From Arenicola marina (lineage: Eukaryota; Annelida; Polychaeta; Arenicolidae), in assembly GCA_964019135.1 (NCBI GenBank), contig OZ025248.1, positions 18,173,574-18,237,573 on the forward strand: 64,000 bases of DNA. The letters are read 5' to 3'. Positions 33,201-44,720 of the stretch are shown one piece after another (within the stretch, counting starts at the first letter, position 1; each line of letters starts with the position of its first letter). The position numbers and the translations under genes are program-made. The notes under the pieces are model-generated. The model did no database searches, had not been told where the DNA came from, and saw only the letters and a program-made list of their open reading frames with translations.

Positions 33201-35260
33201 TAAAACAGAAAAAAAACATGCGAACAGACAACTCTCGTTCCGCCCTCCGAAAAATTCAGATTCAGATTTTATAGTCGCTGGAGTGGGGTGAGGGTGAGGA
33301 GGGTGACACTGAGTTATGACCCTTACACATTCTACCAGTCGTTGCCTATTTTGAAAACTAGTTCACCACGCCGCACGACTCCTCTTCTCTTTGATCTGCG
33401 GCCGGAAGTGAATTGTGCGGTGAAGCACCAGGTCTTATGGGTAATGCTCTTTGATAGTTTTTGGCTCAAAGGCTAGCGTGCCGTAAAGCTTATGATGCTG
33501 CAGACCTTCGATGATCAGCCTTCTTATAGTGCTTTTGTACGTTTCTTTGCCTTTGAGGTAACTTTCCAACAAATGAAAACACTGCTGACAAGATAATGTA
33601 AGCTGTAAACCAGATGGTTGAGATCATTGTGGAAAGAAAATAACTCTAAGATGCTTGTTAGAAAGTTAGGGGATACTGTCATTTTAAATGCTTTGTATTA
33701 TTGGAAGACCTTTTTACTGGCAAGAATGGTACATTTACATTGGTGTTTACCTGCATTATATACAAGGAGTGGGCAGTGGTAGCAAGAAGTAGATGTTGTT
33801 GTATTGTTTAATCAGAAACATGGTGTTGCAATAGTTGCCTTAGAATTGATAATTTGCTATTAACACTAATATATATTTGAGTAGAATATGATCTTGTGTT
33901 AATTAAACTTACCGCTGCATAGCACAACGCTTCATTGCAAGTCGCATGTGACACGGGACATATGCCCAGCCAAGAGATTGCTTCGGTCCTCCACATAACT
34001 AACACTTCAGAGTCAGACTCAGAATACAGGTACATGTTTTGACCAAGACAAATGCATGTGTCAAGAAGATTGCATTTTTTGACGGACTTAAAAGAACGTT
34101 TGGTGCCGACTTTTTCAAATTTCAAATTACCGAACACCTTATCTAAAACATTTAGCGAAATGGCATATATTATGAATTAGTGCAGTTAGTGCAATCGTGT
34201 ACATAAGCTTCATTAAATTTTGTTTCGTTTACAAGACAAAGTTATTTTTGTCAACAAGGTGATTGAGTTTTGCTATGCAAATTGGATTTATCATTTTAGA
34301 TTGATTGCTAGTTCAGCCTTTAAAGTTGTTACATTCCTAGCGAGCAGGAAGGCCCTACAAATATCGCAATAGTTATCTATTGCACCATCAAGTAGAGAAC
34401 GAAAACCTGTGACAAGATGCTAGAATTAATCTGTATTTATCTGTTTTTAGGCAGGAATTAATTTCCTAAACTAGTGACTGGTAATGCAACTAGTAATTAA
34501 TAGTGAGACTTTCCGAATATTGATTGACACGGAGGCGTGGAAACAAAATGCATAGATACGAAATATAAATGACAGAAGACATTTACACTCGGCAGATGTC
34601 CGTTGAAGCAATGACGATGGCTATTCTGCGGTAAAAAACACAGATAGAGCGAACAAAAATTCAATACGAACTATGACCGTCTTGTATCATATGCTTAATA
34701 GTGGCACATACTGTGCACTAAGGCCGTTCATGAAACAAAGGGCATTAACCACGCTTTACAACCGGCTTGAAATCTTTATGAACCGAATGAATGCTGCATT
34801 GCCGTATTTGGAAGCTGTTATCACTGATAATGAAAATGACTGGTTGATGGTGATTTATGATGCAATAATGAATAATTATGGGATACCGCAGACACGTTAT
34901 GTATATTGTATGGACCATTGCTTTACTGACAATTGATGCGCTGGCCATTGTATCAGAAAATGAACGACTGGCAAGGGAGGACGCCAAGAACAAGTGCAGC
35001 AGACAACGCAATGGTGTCACGCTCCTGGCGTCGTCTAACGGTATTATCCGTGCCACCTCCACGAGGAACTTCCTCCATCTGGCCGCCGTTCTGCACTCAC
35101 ACGGGATGTCCAAACTAGCTTTATCAGTCGTGACACACGAACATCCCAAGGGAGAAGGTTTAGTGTTTTTTTAAAGCGCCGTCAGTTTACACCATCAAAT
35201 TACTTGATCCATGCCTGCGTCAATGGTATCGGGTTCGTGCTTGCATTGATTCTATCAAAT
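33200..35260 (+). repeat. Module E, unit 3
   Basis: Matches unit 2 (16840-17580 and 18830-19300) in parts and the reverse of 55780-58590. The part 33560-33780 (TGACAGTATCCCC region on the other strand, TTCTTGCCAGTAAAAA) is matched at 58330-58590, which fixes where the inverted copy ends. No 240-bp repeat lies in this copy. The 34673-34936 plus frame is the one shared with unit 2. Confidence 0.7.
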
Positions 35261-36091
35261 AAGCACCTCTGAACTAGTTCCATGGCAATGTTTGTGGGAA
35301 CTCATCATTTCCAGCCTCCAAGTCTGAGGATTTTTTCCTCTCATTGGGCTAATTCCCTCATCTTTGTTGCGTCGTTTGGTTTGTTTATTTTCAATCGCAT
35401 GGATTTACACACTTAATGAGCTAGATATAGATTTACTGAGACAACGAGTTTGGGGAAAATGTAGCCCTTGTTGCGTGTCAAAACCCACGAAATGGGTTGT
35501 TGCAGTACATGGTAGGCGTGGGTACTAAGCAAGCTATGCTGAAACAATGCTTTCATTAAACAAAATAATCCAAAAACAAATGTGTGGTAAACAACGAATA
35601 TGGTAAGAGCGATTATAAAACAAATCCCATTGTATTCAGCCTATATATGTATTGTAGCATTACATTATCCATGTTTATATCTGTAATGAACGCTCTCAAC
35701 GTCGGAGTTCATTGCCTTACGCCTTCCCTTCGAAATTAAGTTACGATCAGTTAATGATATTAATAAAGTTCGCAAGTCCGTAAACTGCCGTTCACATGTG
35801 ACTGTCTTGCAGCGCAATTTGAGAGCACCGCTGTAATGTAGGAGTTGCTTACACCTGTCTCACAGTACCCGTCGTTTACTCGATGGCTTTCGGGTTCCTA
35901 CGGATGAAGTGTTTGAAGTCTTTGAAAACCGTGCCTGGTGTGTATCGTGATTTGTGCATCTTGAGCGGGATATTTGGTTACCATATTGCTGACTCAATAC
36001 GGTCAAGAGTAAGAGGCGTGTCCGTGGAAACGCTTTATGTTGACGCTATTACATCCACACACACAAATGTAACTTTGTGTTGTCAACTTGG
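35260..36091 (+). repeat. Module F, unit 3, first part
   Basis: Matches 4600-4960, but with about 470 bases (35400-35870) not found in the other units, where I see AT-rich sequence and nothing coding. After it the module resumes with CTCGATGGCTTTCGGGTTCC. The small frame seen in unit 1 is broken here. Confidence 0.6.
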
Positions 36092-36162
36092 ATTAGCAAC
36101 GTCCTTTGCCTTTTAGGTTAAACATATTTTTATTTGCTGGTTGGTCTGATCCCCGCTTGAAT

Positions 36163-36614
36163 ATGACCCAGAGGAGACGCTGCCCCACCAATTACCACAC
36201 TCTATGACCCAAAGGAGGCGCTGCGGCGCCAATCACCACACTCTATGACCCAGAGGAGACGCTGCGGCACCAATCACCACACTCTATGACCCAGAGGAGA
36301 CGCTGCGGCACCAATCACCACACTCTATGACCCAGAGGAGACGCTGCGGCACCAATCACCACACTCTATGACCCAGAGGAGACGCTGCGGCGCCAATCAT
36401 CAAACTCTATGATCCAGAAGAGACGCTGCGGCACCAATCACCACACTCTATGACCCAGAGGAGAGGCTGCGGCACCAATCACCACATTCTATGACCCAGA
36501 GGAGACGCTGCGGCACCAATCACCACACCCTATGACCCAGAGGAGATGCTGCGGCACCAATTACCACACTCTATGACCCAGAGGAGACCCTGCGGCACCA
36601 ATCACCACACTCTG
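36163..36614 (+). repeat. 41-bp minisatellite inside the unit 3 insert
   Basis: About eleven copies with core GACCCAGAGGAGACGCTGCG and a 41-base period, highly similar. It occurs nowhere else in the window. Confidence 0.9.
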
Positions 36615-37250
36615 ATACCTGTCGTGGAGGTAGTTTCTAGACCAGTCCAGAAGTTTGCCAGTAATTCCAATACGCTTGAGTGTGTGGATAAGCCCAAAGT
36701 TTCGCACACCAACAAATGTTTTCGATATATAGCAGAAGACAACACGGACGACCTTGCGTTTGTCTGAAGCCTCACTAAAGATATGATATAGATGGACAAG
36801 CTGATTAACGTGCTGTCCCCTGGTATAAATCTAGATTGAAGTCTAGAAAGTATCCATTGTCACGCAGATAGTTAAAAGTATGTTTCATTCTAAATGATAC
36901 ATTCAAGTAGGTAGCTTTTTGCCTCCCTTAAATGGGTGATATATTTGTTACGCAGTCTTCTGTACTCGGTCCAGTCCGTGCCTCTACTGGACTTCCGAGC
37001 TTTACCATGAAGCCTGCCAAGAGCCCTCTTTTTACCTCAAAGTTCCGGGTTATCCTTTGGACGAATGGCAACTATCTTGTTTGGAATGAAATCTTTCCAG
37101 ATGCTAAGAAACTGCGAAGTCCACGCCTCACACTTAGTATATGGGTCCCAGGGCAGAAGACATTCGCTCCAATCCGTATGTGACGGAGCATAATGAAACT
37201 GATCAAAGTCGGCTTTGTCAAAACTTGCGTTTGTAGCAAGTTTGTAGCCC
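36615..37250 (-). pseudogene. LINE ORF2 fragment (linker and start of RT), CR1/Jockey-like
   Basis: On the minus strand the right part reads ATNASFDKADFDQFHYAPSH and later FIPNKIVAIRPKDNPEL, the conserved linker between endonuclease and reverse transcriptase in CR1/L2-type LINEs. After a frame change comes TDWTEYRRLRNKYITHLREA. The left part reads RVVFCYISKTFVGV then LIHTLKRIGITGKLLDW, matching the RT motif usually written FxDxSKAFDxVxH. At least two frame changes and lost catalytic residues show it is dead. Confidence 0.8.
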
Positions 37251-37370
37251 TTTGGCTTTTTTCAAGCCTAACCACAATCGTTCGCCAGATCGACGTTTTG
37301 TTCTAATTATATCACAACGTTTACCTGACTGGGCATTAGCGATATGTTAAATATATAGCCTAGTACAAGA
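37250..37370 (+). repeat. Module F, unit 3, last part
   Basis: Module F resumes with CAAGCCTAACCACAATCGTT and continues as in 20260-20380 into the right arm. Confidence 0.65.
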
Positions 37371-37860
37371 ACACGTCCGCCTCGGCGGGTTTGTCAACAA
37401 CGTATCATGCTCTATGAAACTTAAATCTATGACGAAGCGTTAAGGACATGAGACGTTGAGCAGAAACAGATAAAACACATCCCTTAGACGTTTTGCTAAC
37501 TTGTGCCGACAGTAAACCAGCTATCGACAAAGACCCAATTTTACACGTGCCGGGTAGCTGATCCATCAGAACGTATCACGTGGTCTGTCATTGTGACGTC
37601 ATCGTCTATCGTCTTGCAGTCTCACGGAGGGCGAGGGTGCCGCAGTGGGAGCGGGTGCACGGATTATCGTCAAACACTCATAAACGCCGTCTCTCCGTTA
37701 TAATCGCACGTTCGATATGGACAGCAACGGACACATAAGGATGTAGCACGGTTATCAAAAAAGATGTTCATAAAAATTAAACTGTTGTTGCTGCGCGTGT
37801 GGAAATAAAGTCGATGCTCAAAGAGCCATCTATCTTTCTTCCTCTGTTTCCCACTTCTAT
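37370..37860 (+). repeat. Module G (right arm), unit 3
   Basis: Reverse complement of 31840-32370, with perfect TGACGTCA at 37594-37601. Matches 20380-20880 throughout. Confidence 0.75.
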
Positions 37861-38590
37861 ATCAGCATGATCCAATCAATGCCGGGGTATTGAGTGAACG
37901 CACTGGGAAGCAGGATGTCCACAACATTAAGTCCGTCATTTGCAGATCAGCTTTGTGGTTTGAAAAATATGAGAGAGGCACCAGGCTCTTTATTCCATCG
38001 TCCGTGGTTGTTAAAACTTATACTGAGGCAACGGGTGAATGATTCGGTGAGTGGAGTGAGTGATTCGGAAGGAATGATGTCTGTTCACCTGGAAGAAGGA
38101 ACCACTCAGCTGGACAATGCACCATAGTTTATTCTAACCAATTCTAGCCGTCAATGCACCGCTGAACTTATTCATAGCGACAGTACTGCCGCAGATGCAA
38201 TGAGATTTAGATTATATGTCGGATTCCCATGTTATTCATAGACTCATAAACTGTATGATGGTACCTAATCTAATCAGTGCGACATGAGGTTTGACCGAAC
38301 TTATTCTTCGCTTTGTTTGACTGTATCGGTGCGATTTTGTTGTTTGGATCGATATTGACTGCTAGGTTATATCATTGTGTTATGATTCAGCCTACCACAA
38401 CTCAATGAGTGTTCCTTAAGGACTTCATCAAGGCACTGACAGAAGACACGAAAATACTACGAATTAATTACTTCAAAGTTAACATTAACATTAACAGTTG
38501 CTCGATCATGTTATCCATTCACCTCGGCCTCAAGTATATGCAATTATACATCTGGGTTGCTTCATGTCACAGCTTTCAATTCAATCCAAC
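37860..38590 (+). repeat. Module H, unit 3
   Basis: Matches 7560-8295 end to end. It keeps the site that the LTR element entered in unit 2 (GGTGAGTGGAGTGAGTG near 38046) uninterrupted. Confidence 0.75.
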
Positions 38591-38720
38591 CACCGCCATC
38601 GCCACCGCCACCACCGGCCCCGCCACCGCCACTGGCACTACCCCTGGCACCGTGACCGACATCGCCACCGCCACCGCCACCGCCACCGACAACGGCACGG
38701 TCACCGCCAAAACCACCTTA
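38590..38720 (+). repeat. Module I: CCACCG tract, unit 3
   Basis: The shortest tract, with more interruptions (CACTGGCACTACCCCTGGCA), followed directly by module J. Confidence 0.8.
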
Positions 38721-38729
38721 TTCATACGT

Positions 38730-39510
38730 TAATCATGAACCTTTCGTAAAAGGCCTAGCAACCACGCTGAGTTATCGCCAAGAGCTTCTCAGTGCCCATG
38801 CCATCTTGCTTCAGAACTAACGACCCGAGCCTCGCTGTTTGTTATATATAATGCAACTCTATTTCCACGGTTACTACGAGGCAGCGAGGAAGGGAAAACA
38901 TACTCCTGTCGCGAGACATCTCATTCCCATCCTCCGCATCTCCATTCACCTCAGTAAAGGCATCAGCCATTCAGGGCATTGTGTGGTGAGTGGGAGTGGC
39001 AGAGGGAGGGGGGAGGGTATGGTAACATTTAACGTGTCGCCCTCGACCGACGGTCGCTCACACTGCAAGCCTCCTTTTGGCACCCGTGGAGATGTAGGCC
39101 GTAAGCTGCAGGTTTATTGGCCAAACCCTGCCATCTATTCACACAGTGCCTTATTAATGGGTTAGACTGCAACAAACCTCAGCGCCTCATGCCATTAACC
39201 CATTCACCGCCCCGGACGGAGGCCAGATATCAACTGTACGGAACGGTTTTACTGCCGAGTGTATGTTTTAGGCCACATATGAACTAAAGCAGGCCAAGCA
39301 AAGGCGGGGACAGTGAGATGAAAGGGTAAAACGAACCGAGACTTAGGGGGGCGCTTGAACCCGCACTTGGTCCACACTTGAGTCCACCCTTGTACCACGG
39401 CGGCACCCGCTCCCCACCATCTAGGGGGACACGACGATGCCTCTGGGATCTACTTATTTCCTCCCCGTGTTAAGAGGACAGATGGTGCACATGTCACTGG
39501 TCCATAGGGA
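38730..39510 (+). repeat. Module J, unit 3
   Basis: Matches 26550-27240 and reverse 53540-54300. The K minisatellite that should follow is reduced to one unit-like stretch near 39478-39505. Confidence 0.7.
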
Positions 39511-40080
39511 CACGTCACCGGCCGGCAGGGGTCTCAATATGGCTCGTCGTAAGGTCTATTTCGTAGGTCTTTTATGTTTTCACTGTCAACAAAGAAATGC
39601 TTCATTTTACTGCTAAGAAAAACAGCATGGTTGGTCTAGATATTGAGTTTCGGCCTGATATACTCAGCATGCACAATGGAATGGTTAACTGAGAGCCATA
39701 TCCGATCTTATTGAAACATATATACGCAAAATTGTACAAACCATTGTACCGTTGGTGTGTTGCTTCCGTGGGTCGAGCGTCAGCCGCAGGGTGAAGCAAC
39801 TGGCTTCACGTGACCACGGGAGAGGCGAGGTCGCGAGGTTATGGCAAAACCACGTGATGATCTAAAGCGGGAGGCTCGCTTCAACTTTACGAGAGCACAT
39901 GAACAACATGTTGCATTGCGCGGAGGACGATTTACTGCCACATTACTACGGCGCTGGCCAAAGAGTCCCTTTTAAAACACGTGATGTAGTCATACTCCTC
40001 CCCTCGCGAACAAGGTCAAAAATACGGCGACCTCTACGTCTGGATTGCACTAGGTCATTCATGTATCTTTATATTCAGAT
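39510..40080 (+). repeat. Module L, unit 3
   Basis: Matches 9300-9880 (GTTGGTGTGTTGCTTCCGTG; GATGATCTAAAGCGGGAGGC). It ends just before the inversion junction. Confidence 0.7.
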
Positions 40081-40260
40081 TCCGACCCTCAGAATTACCG
40101 ACACAATTTCTATGTTCGTAATCATTTACTAGGTAGAAGGCCTATATATTTCTTCCTTATTTGAACATATTTTTACGAAGGCGAAACGCGAGTTGCCTGT
40201 TTGCATGATTTTTTTCTGTTTTAGGGCTTTGTCTACGCGATGTGTCTCGAAAACGGGTGT
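40080..40260. other. Inversion junction of the macro-repeat
   Basis: To the left, modules run forward and end in L. To the right, they run in reverse starting with module D. About 180 bases between match neither side, apart from short AT-rich stretches. No long terminal repeat or coding sequence lies at the join. Confidence 0.65.
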
Positions 40261-41025
40261 AAGTATCCAGTTTGCGAGACCTCATGCGACATTTGTGTTG
40301 AAGTGTATTGTGTACCTAGGGGCGGCCAGATAAATGCATTATCTTACATGTTAAATTACCCATGAACAGCCGAGGAGTATTCGCAGTCCCACTACATTCA
40401 GCTATGATTACTCATGGGGATACGCAGAGTAATGCATTTGACAAGCGACCGACGTCCCCCAAATTTTCCGAAAAACTCAAACCTGTGTTTCCTCCTTGCC
40501 CTATGTTAAATATATCAAGGTATGAAAGAAAAAAATGGCGGTCAAATAGCAACTGATGATAATAGCATGATGCTCGCTGAGGCGCCCCTAAAGCGATTTT
40601 AGAGGTCCCAAACTGAATTGAAACGGCCATGGTACGGTCAACGTGATGTTAGTTCCCCAATGTGTCTGGAGAGGTCCGTGTGTCAGGTCCGGCCAGCCAG
40701 TTAAGACACGTCCCCAGCGTTTGCTATAGCCTGGCAACCCCCCGGCGGTACAAAAAATCCCCTTTTCCACGACGAAACGGGATACAATTGGGTTGTGGAG
40801 TTTTTCTCCCCTTGTCGGCCATTCTGGTCTAGGTTTACTGGCAGTCGATATTTCTTCGTGTTCGCCCCATGACAGATGTTATCTCTCGCCCCTCCAACGA
40901 TATAAACATTCGCCACAGTACAAAAGACGCATCCAGCGGAGCGGAGCAAGGGGGCCGTCAGTTCTTTGGAAGGAACATCCACTGAAAGTAGACTGACTCG
41001 CCAGGGGGCTTAAGGCATTGTCAGC
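40260..41025 (-). repeat. Modules D and C, inverted unit
   Basis: Reverse complement of 32370-33200. Landmarks are AGATAAATGCATTATCTTAC and, at the other end, CAGTTCTTTGGAAGGAACAT. Minus-strand short frames are not conserved. Confidence 0.75.
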
Positions 41026-41560
41026 TGCATTTCACGCCCGAGAATCCTGAATGATGGAACGTGGTATAAAAGTGAAGGAACTGAAAGATTAGCAAAGAAA
41101 AAGACTAATCCCATCCTTAGACCTTTTGTTTTCTTGCGCCGACAGAGAACCAGCTATCGACAAGGAACCAATTTCACATGTGCCGTGTAGCAGATCCATC
41201 AGAACGTGTCACGTGGCCTGTCATTGTGACGTCATCGTCTCGTCTTTCAGCCTTACGGAGGGCGTGGGTGCCGGAGTGGGAAAGGATTGAGCATCGTAAA
41301 ACACGCATAAAGGCCGTCTCTCCGCCTTAATCTCACATTCGATATGGACAGCAACGGACACGGAAGGATGTAGCACGGTTGTCAATAAGGATATTCGTAA
41401 AAATGCAACTATTGTTACGGTGCGTGTGGAATTAAATTCGATGCTAAAAGGGCCATCCATCTTTCCTCCCCTCTTGTCGGTCTTCTAGTTTTGCTTCGGT
41501 TGAACCCCAGGAGCTTTCGCCCTGACGCAGACTTGGATAAACACCCCCATGTTGATATCA
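41025..41560 (-). repeat. Module B (left arm), inverted unit
   Basis: Reverse complement of the other left arms, so on the plus strand it reads like a right arm. Perfect TGACGTCA at 41227-41234. A TATA-like GGTATAAAAGTG lies at the inner edge near 41055. Confidence 0.75.
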
Positions 41561-42030
41561 GAACATGGCTTCACATGGCTATGGCATAAATATAGGACAC
41601 GCATGGCGCTGGTCATCTCCACTGCAAGTTGACTGACCCGAATTCATACCACACCCCGCTGTTTGCTAGGTACGCAATGATTAACATTCTGATCAGTCAT
41701 GCAGTTTCTCATCAGAAATTCCAACAATATATTTAATTCCAACTAGACGTATCTTTATAATATCGTTGGGATATGCTGGTACTTTACTTCATATGGCGGG
41801 TTGTACGACTGGCACCCACGGGTCGTGTCATTACGAAGGCTTCACCAACAAAGTGCAAATAATATGCTTATCCGTGTCATGATCAGCTTGAGCTTTACTT
41901 TGCTTTTAAAGACGCCAAACTAACATCATCCACCCTATCTCCATCAGATGCCAACACGTCAGCTACTAGTAACTCATAACGATCAATTATTGCCGTTATA
42001 GCTAAGCATTCCATAGGACATGCCGTACTG
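41560..42030 (-). repeat. Module A, inverted unit, distal part
   Basis: Reverse complement of about 2110-2650. It stops at GGACATGCCGTACT, where the LINE begins. Confidence 0.7.
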
Positions 42031-42749
42031 GAACACGTGAAGCACAAATCCGCTCAAGTGCCAAATGGGTCGAAAAGGGGGAGCGCAATACAGGCTATTT
42101 TATTCGATTGGAAAAGCAGCGTCAAGCTAACTTCAGAATCGATTGTTTAGTTTCTGAAGCAGGTACAAGTATATCGAGTGATCCAGAAATTCTTGAGGAA
42201 AGCGCAACCTTTGATGAAAATCTATATAGGACCCGAAATCCAATAAAATAGAAGTTTATGAATATTAAAGTCAGGCAAGTATTGCAAATGCCTTAAAAGA
42301 TGCAGACAAAGCAAAATGTGAAGGCATAATAGTTCTTAAAGAAATAGAAGATGCGATCTGTGGGCTAAAAAATGAAAGCCCGGGAACTGGAACGGACTCA
42401 GTTCAGAGTTCTACCAAACATTTACATATAATATTAGTCCCATTCTTTTGAATGTCTTCAATGAGTCCCATACTCGAAGTGAATTAAGCAATTCACAACG
42501 GCACTCTGTACTCTCATTGATACATGTTAAAGGGCTACGGGAAGAGCTAAAACACTATCGTCCAATTAGCTAATACTGATTACAAAATTATAGCTTTTAT
42601 ATTATCACGTCGGACGCAAAATGTATTATATAACATAAACAGCGATCTGACCAAACAGCATATATAAAATAACGATTTATCAGAAATAACATACGCCAAA
42701 TTCAAGATACCGTAAATTACGCCTACTCCGCAAACAAAATAAGCATCTT

Positions 42750-43178
42750 ACTGCTCTTAGACTTTGATTCGGTCGAGTGGTTATTCCTCTTCAAAACTTC
42801 AAAAGAAGTTTAAATTCGGAGACACCTTTATACAATGGGCAAAACCCTATATGGTAACCCAAACGTTTGCGCGAAAAACAATGGCCATATGTCTCCGAGA
42901 TTTCAAGTTAGCCGCGGCGTTAAGCAGGGATGTCCGATCTCTGCGCCGCTGTTTATCTTTGTGGTAGAGATTCGCATAAAAAAAGTAATCATGACATTAA
43001 AGGTTTCTATATAACCGCTCATAGAAATAGCCGATCACCTAAAATAACTGAATTCGCTGACGATGGCACTCTGCTATTAGACGATGCTAGTCAGATGAAC
43101 TATGTACTGAAAGAGATATATACATATAGTAAAGTAGCGGGTCCATGTTTAAATAAAAGTAAAACGACATTTACCTAG
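42750..43178 (+). pseudogene. LINE reverse transcriptase fragment
   Basis: In successive frames it shows LDFDSVEWLFLFKT, then KFKFGDTFIQWAKPY, then VSRGVKQGCPISAPLFIFVV (a partial join across frames in the DNA), then ITEFADDGTLLLDD, the FADD catalytic box. The wording matches the L1/Tx1-like clade and the LINE at 5.2-7.4 kb. Several frameshifts make it non-functional. Confidence 0.8.
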
Positions 43179-44162
43179 GTCGGCAAAACACAAAGAAATC
43201 AACAGTAAATGAAATAACCATTGGTAATTTTCATGTTAAATGCCTTGGAATCTATGTCGGCCCAGATATTATTCATTGCAATCAGTTAAACTGGGAAAGT
43301 AAAAAAAAGAAACCAGCATGGAGCATGATATGGCCAGATGGGAACGCAGAGAAGTAACGATTTTCGGCAAAGTAGCAATAATAAGAACGCTTCTAGCGCA
43401 GAAACTTACCTGTACAGCCACTTATACAACAGTACCAACGAGAATAATTAAAGGAATTGAGGGACTATTGTACTGTTTTATCTGGGGCAAGAGCGAACAC
43501 TTAAAGAGAACCCAACTAATCCTTAATATAGAACAAGGCGGAGTCGGAATGATGCCATTAAGCATCTTGGGGGAAGAGGATAATCTTTAGCGAAGACAAT
43601 TTAGCTCCTTTAAACACCCTGGGTAAAGATTATCTCCCGCCCACACTTCAAAATTATTTTAGCACATTTAAACCCCGGGGTAAAGAGTATCTCTGCCCAC
43701 AATTCAAAAACGTTACCTTTGCCAACTTTCTTCATCTCAATCAGTTACCGGTGTTTTATTAAGAAACCATCTCGGCGCATAGCGAATGCCATGAGGAAAG
43801 TAATGTATCTCGGATGCTGCACCGTGAAATATTATGGGGTAAACTCGACAATTACGTGCAAGATGACAGGTGGACAGAAACGCTGTTTGTTCTGCAAGGC
43901 GTTCATCGAATTAGATCACACCCAAGTCGGACATTTAAAGTTTGTAGATGGAAATGTTGATGAACGTTTCGTCTACGACCGTGTAAGAGACAAGCGAAAT
44001 ATATTTTCTGAAATGGTAATCCTGCGCAAAGCTCAGGTATAGTGTTTTACCCATACTTCTCTCATATTTTGCTAATGTGGAAAAGAACAGATTTATGTAT
44101 TCTTTAATTAAGCTCCGAACCTTTAGCCACCGCCTCCGCATTGAAACACAAAACCACTTCCC

Positions 44163-44390
44163 GTGAAAGAGAGACTGTGTAGCAAGTGCGGTTTGTTAAA
44201 TGACGAGGTCCACTTTGTTCTTGAATGTCGCTTGCACAATGATCTCAGGGAAAGCTTAATCCCACCGTATTTTTGGAGACTACCAGATAAAGATACATTT
44301 TTAGCACCAGTTATGTCACAGAGCACGAAATTACAGAACAGATTGTCTGAATATGTTTATCTGGCCAGCAAGATGAGAGAACCTGAATAA
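44163..44390 (+). pseudogene. LINE ORF2 C-terminal fragment
   Basis: A 75-codon frame with CSKCGLLNDEVHFVLECRLH and a following block ending in LSEYVYLASKMREPE. This is the conserved C-terminus of L1/Tx1-like ORF2 in invertebrates and places the element's coding end at about 44389. Confidence 0.8.
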
Positions 44391-44517
44391 TGTATCAGTG
44401 TATTAATGTATGAAACGTCGCATGTCATTATGTGTATTGCATGTTTTCAAAACGAGGGCCTCGGGATCATTAAAGGAGTTGGCGAGAAAGGTTAAGGGCA
44501 TAGGGTAGGGGGGTCTT

Positions 44518-44720
44518 GCCACCTGATGTGACGTAACAGTGGCCGTTTACCCGGTTGGTGGTTTGTAAAACACGGAAAAGGGATGCCTACCAAGATGTGT
44601 TCCATTCGTTTCCGGTAGTTTATGGCCGGGAAGCGACGTGCGCGGCATGTAATTTGTGTGAGGTCATCGGGCAGACGACCGACCAGAAAGGGCGGGAAGT
44701 CGAATTGCCTACAAGAAGGA
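44518..44720 (-). repeat. Dispersed 240-bp repeat, copy 4 (inverted)
   Basis: Plus strand reads CCACCTGATGTGACGTAACA, then AAGGGATGCCTACCAAGATG, then GGGCGGGAAGTCG. A CRE-like TGACGTAA core and an E2F-like GGCGGGAA end are kept in most copies. Confidence 0.65.

Larger units (their letters stand above)
36092..37250. mobile_element. Compound insert: 41-bp minisatellite plus LINE fragment
   Basis: An insert of about 1.16 kb that interrupts module F, which is continuous in units 1 and 2 (GTTGTCAGCTTGG then CTTTCTCAGGCCTACC). It consists of a 70-base leader, a minisatellite (36163-36614) and a LINE piece on the minus strand (36615-37250). The minisatellite probably grew at the LINE edge. Confidence 0.65.
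42030..44460 (+). mobile_element. L1/Tx1-like LINE, 5'-truncated and decayed
   Basis: A non-LTR element on the plus strand within inverted module A. It starts in ORF2 with a stretch reading KWVEKGERNTGYFIRLEKQR (42070-42130), then reverse transcriptase (42750-43180), post-RT region (43310-43590) and a C-terminal Cys/His motif (44160-44390). Many frame changes and stops are present. About 0.4 kb of module A (equivalent to 14635-15035) is missing at the site, so the insertion or a later event removed target sequence. No clear A-tail remains. Confidence 0.8.
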
